This document shows positions 7,817 through 11,489 of a stretch of DNA of 11,489 bases, piece after piece. The stretch comes from Cloacimonetes bacterium UBA5210. GTDB taxonomy: Bacteria > Cloacimonadota > Cloacimonadia > Cloacimonadales > Cloacimonadaceae. The notes under the pieces were generated by a model. It did no database searches. It was given only the letters and a program-made list of their open reading frames with translations, and had not been told where the DNA came from. The DNA is taken from the NCBI GenBank assembly GCA_002412625.1, contig DHVK01000031.1, forward strand, positions 1 through 11,489, written 5' to 3'. The stretch's first letter is position 1. Every line of letters begins with the position of its first letter. A program made the position numbers and the translations under genes.

Positions 7817-9124
7817 CTATTTCACCACGGATAGTTTCATAATATAGCTTCCGGTTCCGGAGAAGTTCAACCGAACAAGATACTCTCCGCTCGCAAGATT
7901 CTGACCCGGAACAATCAGAACTGCCTGTTTGTAACGGCTTTCATATTCTCTCACCTTCTGGCCTTTGATGTTGTATATGCTTACTCTTGCGGGATCCAAT
8001 CCGGGATTTAGCTTATCCTTGATGTATATTTCAGATCCGGAGTAATATGCGCAGAAATTGTGTCTGGATATGTATGGAGCGGTATTGCTATGGATATCCA
8101 GAGAAAAGCTGTATTCAGATCCGGCATCAAGCAGTGGGATCCTGATCTCCTGGCCCATGCTTTGCAGATAGATATCATCCAGCGGATAATCGGAACCGTT
8201 TATCAGGGTCACATTACATTTCCCACAAGATGGATATTCCAGCCTGACAACTTTCAACTCCTCGATAGCCAGCATTCGGTCAAAAATATTCTCCACTGTG
8301 TCTATCCACAAACCCCGGTGCAATTGATAGTGATTCAACATCCGCAGCATATCTTCGACTTCGGGACGCACACGGTGTTCGCCATCGTCTTCAACAATGT
8401 AGAATGAATTCACACCGGTCCAGTTCGAAAAGCAAAAATGAGTGTAGCAGATGTTTAATCCACGTTCCAGAAGCAGCTGATCCAGGTTTTCCGGAGTGAC
8501 CCGATTCTTCATATCCAAAGTGATGTTGCCGCTCAGATATTCCCAGGCTTGAGTTCTGGTTCTTCCAAAAAACCACACCGGCTTTTGCAGGGAACTGATC
8601 TCATACAATCTGTGCGGCAATCTCCAGGGGTCATTAAATGCGTTGAAGGGATCCGTAGAAGGCGTATCTGCCATCCAGGCATACTTGATGTTGGTCTGGT
8701 TGATCACGTCACCGATATAGTTTGGGCTGCCTTCCTGCAAGCCATTCCAGCCAAAGCCTTCGGGATTGTTTGGTAATGAGTGATCAATCCACAACCTGAT
8801 ATTGTAGGGCTGCATGTCGTGCAACAAAGCCTGGGCATTTGTCCCCGGGGGGTCTTCCAGATTTGCGAATGTGTGGTATCCGATGCTGTTTCCATACTGA
8901 ATGATGTCATCATGAATATCCTTTAGCAGGGGGTGATTCTCGCCAAAGGTGGTATGCGAAATCCTGATATTGTTTGCAATGATCCCCTGTTGCAAGTACA
9001 AATGACTCTCAGGATCGTTCGAGCCATAGTATATAGCCGCCAGGCGATCGTAGGTCTCGCCATCAGCGTCGTTGGTTATCGAAAAGGCAGCCCTGCGGTC
9101 TCCCAACCAGCGATTGATATTCAA
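7817..9124 (-). CDS. Exported protein, C-terminal part: deacetylase-like region and T9SS-type sorting domain
   Basis: Downstream part of a gene whose 5' part lies at 9811-9176 in the same frame. It is open from 9175; the first start-like codon is TTG at 9124-9122, so independent initiation is poorly supported. Numbering is from that TTG. Residues about 10-200 have features of the glycoside hydrolase/deacetylase fold seen in polysaccharide deacetylases: AAFSITNDADGE near 12-23, then HTTFGENHP (57-65) and a YGNSIGYHT strand (77-85). I cannot confirm metal ligands. Residues about 300-370 are beta-rich. Residues about 373-435 form a type A T9SS-style sorting domain: RVSIYNIKGQKVRE (380-393), GQNLASGEYLVRL, and a final VVK. 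This predicts outer-membrane passage by type IX secretion and attachment or release at the surface. The likely substrate class is a surface or environmental polysaccharide, which is inference. The stop is TAG at 7817-7819. Confidence 0.7.
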   Translation of the reverse strand: MNINRWLGDRRAAFSITNDADGETYDRLAAIYYGSNDPESHLYLQQGIIANNIRISHTTFGENHPLLKDIHDDIIQYGNSIGYHTFANLEDPPGTNAQALLHDMQPYNIRLWIDHSLPNNPEGFGWNGLQEGSPNYIGDVINQTNIKYAWMADTPSTDPFNAFNDPWRLPHRLYEISSLQKPVWFFGRTRTQAWEYLSGNITLDMKNRVTPENLDQLLLERGLNICYTHFCFSNWTGVNSFYIVEDDGEHRVRPEVEDMLRMLNHYQLHRGLWIDTVENIFDRMLAIEELKVVRLEYPSCGKCNVTLINGSDYPLDDIYLQSMGQEIRIPLLDAGSEYSFSLDIHSNTAPYISRHNFCAYYSGSEIYIKDKLNPGLDPARVSIYNIKGQKVREYESRYKQAVLIVPGQNLASGEYLVRLNFSGTGSYIMKLSVVK

Positions 9125-9175
9125 GACCAGGGGCTGGTCTTTAAAGATCAGAAAGGACCAGTTGCGGATCTCACC

Positions 9176-9811
9176 TTACGATACGGGCAAGCAATCTCTG
9201 GGAAGGTCAGTTGTTCCGGTCTCTGGTCTGAATTGCCGGAAAAAATGCAGTTTGTTGTCGTATAGATGTATCTGTGTACCGGTTATGTATTCCACGTCCT
9301 TGGTATCGGCATAGTTCGAGGCTACTATCCAGAAGCTACGGTTGGCTTTACGGCATTCTACCACTTTGTCTGTAAAGGGGAGTATATTCACATTAAGATC
9401 CGGATTTCCATGCAGTATTGCGGCAGGACCTTTCAGAAAACTCATTGCGGGAAGTTCGTCATAAAGCAGCTCAAAATTGAGATTGCGGATCATAACATCG
9501 GTTTTTGCCATCATTCTCACTTCTGCTTTATAGGCTTCTGAACCGTATGCCGATTGCTCTGTAAACACCAGATCGAGATCAAACTGCGTGGAAGCAAAGT
9601 GGATAACAATGCTATCGGTAAAAGTCTGGGATTCTGCCAAAAAAGTGATCGGTTCATGCACAAAATCAGCTATTCTGTGCCAAGCATTGAGTTCCACTCT
9701 GAAACTGATGCTATTCACACTTACAAGGTTTGTGTCTGAGATGCTCAACGCTTTCAGACTGAAGATAGTGAGTAATGAAATCACGAGGAGGATGGACTTT
9801 CTTTGTGACAT
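9176..9811 (-). CDS. Exported protein, N-terminal part (same gene as 9124-7817, cut by in-frame TAA)
   Basis: ATG at 9811-9809 has GGAGA just upstream (9820-9816), which supports the start. Residues 1 to about 22 are a signal peptide (MSQRKSILLVISLLTIFSLK). The remainder, to residue 211, is an unrecognised beta-rich region containing NRSFWIVASNYADTK near 158-172. It ends in TAA at 9178-9176. After the TAA the same frame continues without a break: GEIRNWSFLIFKDQ and onward through the deacetylase-like region and sorting tail to 7817. Read through, the gene has 663 sense codons plus the TAA. VS-stop-GEIRNWSF would be natural with Tyr at the stop (TAC or TAT to TAA is one substitution), so this is probably a nonsense mutation or a base-call error. 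On its own this half would be exported but would lack the sorting tail. Confidence 0.65.
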   Translation of the reverse strand: MSQRKSILLVISLLTIFSLKALSISDTNLVSVNSISFRVELNAWHRIADFVHEPITFLAESQTFTDSIVIHFASTQFDLDLVFTEQSAYGSEAYKAEVRMMAKTDVMIRNLNFELLYDELPAMSFLKGPAAILHGNPDLNVNILPFTDKVVECRKANRSFWIVASNYADTKDVEYITGTQIHLYDNKLHFFRQFRPETGTTDLPRDCLPVS

Positions 9812-10113
9812 TAGGTCTCCTTATACAGTGGTTTGAGCGGATTCGGGGAACCCATCTCATACTTGACAATTAGTGATGGTCCCATGAAAATATTCTGCAA
9901 GTTCTCGTCAAGCACTTCTTCAAGATCAGCGCCGGGACAGGGCTTGCTCCGTAAAGAGTAAAACCAGAGTATGCCAAGCTTCACTGAATTATGATTGATC
10001 TGTTCAGAAGGGAAGTTGAGGGGAGGTAGCATCCTCTGGTTGGAGCGAAAAGAGTGACTCTGTAAACTTATGCTTTCCGGGGCTACGGCACTGGATCTTC
10101 CCCGGTAATTCAT
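9811..10113 (-). CDS. Doubtful 100-codon ORF upstream of the exported protein
   Basis: A 100-residue frame runs from ATG 10113-10111 to TAA 9813-9811, and its stop shares one base with the ATG of the next gene (TAATG), as in translationally coupled pairs. Against it: no Shine-Dalgarno precedes its ATG, there is no signal peptide or membrane segment, composition is odd (many Ser, Arg, Pro, with SKPCPGADLEEVLDENLQ in the middle), and I recognise no family. The last codons AAG GAG are themselves the ribosome binding site of the downstream gene. The stretch could instead be the untranslated leader of that gene, or a genome repeat that happens to be open. Confidence 0.3.
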   Translation of the reverse strand: MNYRGRSSAVAPESISLQSHSFRSNQRMLPPLNFPSEQINHNSVKLGILWFYSLRSKPCPGADLEEVLDENLQNIFMGPSLIVKYEMGSPNPLKPLYKET

Positions 10114-10208
10114 TATTAGCAGAATTTGGTCTTGACAAATATCAATGACTTAAGCTTTTGTACAAATCTCTAAATCACAATGGGATAAATATTGAAAAAG
10201 GTACAAAA

Positions 10209-11126
10209 ATGAAATATAAAAACACATTCTTCGGCATCCTGCTGATCCTGCTGCTTGCCTTGAGCTCCTGCGGCAAAAACCAATCCCTAACACCTCCGGT
10301 GATCGATGAAAACCTGCTCGAATTTGGAACGGCCGAGACCCTGGATGTAATAACCTGGAATCTGAAAACCTTTCCTTTGACCTCTGCCACGATCCAGCAT
10401 TTGGTGGAGATTATTCCGATTTTGAATGCGGATGTGATCGCGTTCCAGGAGATCATGGATGCCAATCAATTCTATGCCATGGCTACGCTGTTACCGGACT
10501 ACCGGGCAGTGGTCTATACTGCCACTTCCTCCTACCGGCTGGCATATCTGTACAAGCCGGCGACAGTAACCCTAAACTCCGAATTCACCATTTTCAACGG
10601 CAATAGCAACCCCTTCCCCCGCCCACCCTACATCATGAATATGAACTTTGCCGGTAATAACTATATATTGATCAACAACCACTTCAAAGCCCTGGGCGAT
10701 AACTTCATCGATGAAAGCGATCCCTGGGATGAAGAGGTTCGGCGCCGGCTGGCGTCCACAATGCTGGAAGAGTATATTCGCCAAAACCATCCTTCCGACC
10801 GTGTAATCCTCTTGGGAGATCTGAACGACCAGATCCAGGAGCCACCCAGTACAAATGTGTTTTTGCCCTTTCTGGACCGCCCGGATGAATATATGTTTAC
10901 CACCATGGAGATCGCGCTCAATCCCAGCCCTAATTTGGTTTCCTATCCATCGGCCAATAGTATGATCGATCACATCCTGATCACGAATGAACTATTCGAT
11001 GCCTTCGAATTCGCCGGGTCAGTGTGCCGCGCAATCCGGGTGGAGGAGTTCGTGGGTGGACTGTCTGTTTACTTCAGCCAGATCTCGGATCACCGTCCGG
11101 TGGGTGTTCGCCTGATGCCGTATTAG
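10209..11126 (+). CDS. Endonuclease/exonuclease/phosphatase-family lipoprotein
   Basis: A 305-residue protein when started at ATG 10209, which has AAAAAGG at 10195-10201, seven bases upstream. The frame can be extended to TTG 10158, but that adds 17 residues ahead of the signal and has no good ribosome site. Residues 1-20 are a lipoprotein signal with lipobox LSSC and lipidation at Cys21, so the enzyme is membrane-anchored and faces the periplasm or outside. Residues about 43-305 are an EEP (DNase I/exonuclease III-like) domain with the full motif set: TWNLK (Asn51), AFQEI (Glu81), NNHFK (His158), GDLND (Asp204, Asn206), IDHIL (Asp254, His255) and SDHRP (Asp294, His295). The family cleaves phosphodiester or phosphomonoester bonds in a divalent-metal-dependent way; the substrate here (extracellular nucleic acid, inositol phosphate or other) cannot be told. 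It is intact, somewhat GC-richer than the left half, divergent from the minus-strand gene, and closed by the terminator at 11155-11197. Confidence 0.85.
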   Translation: MKYKNTFFGILLILLLALSSCGKNQSLTPPVIDENLLEFGTAETLDVITWNLKTFPLTSATIQHLVEIIPILNADVIAFQEIMDANQFYAMATLLPDYRAVVYTATSSYRLAYLYKPATVTLNSEFTIFNGNSNPFPRPPYIMNMNFAGNNYILINNHFKALGDNFIDESDPWDEEVRRRLASTMLEEYIRQNHPSDRVILLGDLNDQIQEPPSTNVFLPFLDRPDEYMFTTMEIALNPSPNLVSYPSANSMIDHILITNELFDAFEFAGSVCRAIRVEEFVGGLSVYFSQISDHRPVGVRLMPY

Positions 11127-11154
11127 AAATACTTGCCGACAGACAATAGAATGT

Positions 11155-11197
11155 CCCGCGTTTCCGGGTTGCTCAGCTCAGGATTCGCGGGTTTTTT
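11155..11197 (+). terminator. Rho-independent terminator after the EEP lipoprotein gene
   Basis: CCCGCG at 11155-11160 pairs with CGCGGG at 11186-11191. A TT/TT internal mismatch separates this from an inner TCC/GGA stem (11163-11165 with 11181-11183). Six T follow at 11192-11197. It lies 28 bases after the TAG of the lipoprotein gene. Confidence 0.85.
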
Positions 11198-11212
11198 GTG
11201 CCCGCCTAAGCG

Positions 11213-11239
11213 TTGACCCCGGGGCAGAGCCGCTATAAT
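11213..11239 (+). promoter_or_regulatory. Sigma-70-type promoter for the 3'-edge reading frame
   Basis: TTGACC at 11213-11218 and a perfect TATAAT at 11234-11239 are separated by 15 bases, slightly short of the 17-base optimum. The element sits directly after the terminator at 11155-11197 and about 75 bases before the well-formed start at 11315, which fits a new transcription unit beginning here. A CCCCGGGG palindrome occupies 11217-11224 within it. Confidence 0.5.
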
Positions 11240-11267
11240 TGGGGCATCCGGGCATCAAGGCAAAAAA

Positions 11268-11300
11268 ATGTGGGTTACCCAATCACAAACGCTGCAATAA
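11268..11300 (+). CDS. Possible 10-codon leader ORF
   Basis: ATG at 11268 is preceded by AAGG (11257-11260) at seven bases and encodes MWVTQSQTLQ before TAA at 11298-11300, 14 bases before the next start. It sits in the 5' leader downstream of the promoter at 11213-11239. TGGGTTACCCA at 11271-11281, inside it, is a small perfect dyad. There is no run of one amino acid that would mark classical attenuation. It may be chance. Confidence 0.15.
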   Translation: MWVTQSQTLQ

Positions 11301-11314
11301 GATAAAGGATGAAG

Positions 11315-11489
11315 ATGACAAGTAAACGAGAAAAGCAGAAAGAAAGTTATTGACAAAAAAAGGCCCCTAACGAAGATGGCGAAACCTTGCTGCTGAGCTT
11401 AATGCTTACGGCGAGTTTGATCTTTAGAAAGTTTATAGAGTGCTATAGAGAAACAGTGACAGAGATGCTCTTGTCAGTTCAATCATTTT
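11315..11489 (+). pseudogene. 5' end of an unknown gene with in-frame TGA, running off the window
   Basis: ATG at 11315 has AAAGGA (11304-11309) five bases upstream and a promoter at 11213-11239, so initiation is well supported. The frame reads MTSKREKQKESY, then TGA at 11351-11353, then continues open to the window edge with QKKAPNEDGETLLLSLMLTA, IFRKFIECYRETVTEML and onward. The part after the TGA looks like protein: a charged stretch, a hydrophobic segment of about a dozen residues, then an amphipathic helix. No family is recognised. The TGA could be a nonsense mutation, a base-call error or recoding. A start after the TGA (TTG near 11381 or ATG near 11402) is another option. Confidence 0.35.

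Noticed and set aside
8060..9314. Plus-strand frames of 61-115 codons opposite the exported-protein gene
   Set aside because: They mirror the minus-strand gene, which has a signal peptide and a sorting tail; the plus frames have neither starts nor motifs.
10132..10166. TTGACA at 10132-10137 and TACAAA at 10161-10166 as the promoter of the EEP gene
   Set aside because: The spacing is 23 bases, too long for a sigma-70 promoter, and no better -10 lies at 16-18 bases. The TTTGTACAAA palindrome at 10157-10166 is too short to call on its own.
10175..10973. Minus-strand frames opposite the EEP lipoprotein, up to 133 codons
   Set aside because: The plus strand carries the complete set of EEP catalytic motifs and a lipobox, so these are shadows.
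11354..11395. SECIS element after the in-frame TGA
   Set aside because: Only a four-base AAGG/CCTT pairing is visible and no typical apical loop, so selenocysteine insertion is not supported.
1..11489. CRISPR arrays, tRNA or rRNA genes, insertion sequences with terminal repeats
   Set aside because: I looked for regularly spaced identical repeats, cloverleaf-like ends and transposase motifs and found none.

Overview
The window looks like a piece of a Gram-negative bacterium with large, multidomain and exported proteins. The best guess is a Cloacimonadota (Cloacimonetes)-like genome. The reasons are a C-terminal type IX-secretion-style sorting domain with an 'IYNIKGQKVRE' motif and a terminal lysine, an FG-GAP fragment, a kinesin-light-chain-type TPR array, moderate GC and Shine-Dalgarno-led starts. 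This is an inference; Fibrobacterota, Marinimicrobia or Bacteroidota-like lineages are not excluded. No rRNA, tRNA, CRISPR array or transposase gene is visible.

Layout. 1-321: non-coding leader with a short signal-peptide stub, a 10-bp perfect dyad and a good promoter. 322-4173 (+): a 1283-aa signalling protein with two tandem class III nucleotide cyclase domains, a P-loop ATPase and 12 TPRs, the same order as mammalian soluble adenylyl cyclase. 4247-7290 (+): a tricorn-like S41 protease split into two overlapping frames. The first frame carries a signal peptide and a TolB-like propeller; the second carries the C1, PDZ and catalytic domains. The overlap holds a textbook -1 slippery heptamer (GGGAAAA). 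7364-7834 (+): decayed FG-GAP-type coding remnants in alternating frames. 9811-7817 (-): one exported protein with a putative polysaccharide-deacetylase-like fold and a T9SS-type sorting tail, interrupted by an in-frame TAA. 10113-9811 (-): a doubtful 100-codon ORF joined to it by TAATG. 10209-11126 (+): an intact lipoprotein of the endonuclease/exonuclease/phosphatase family, followed by a strong intrinsic terminator. 11213 to the end (+): a promoter, a possible leader ORF, and the start of a reading frame interrupted by TGA and running off the window.

How the parts relate. The cyclase and the protease lie on the same strand 73 bases apart and could be co-transcribed, but nothing in the sequence proves a functional link. 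Most of the other proteins have export signals (signal peptide, lipobox, T9SS tail), so the right half is an envelope/secretion neighbourhood. A striking feature is the number of interrupted reading frames (at least four) beside intact genes. That means real gene decay, recoding, or errors in the assembled sequence. The tricorn junction is the one place where a specific recoding signal can be seen.
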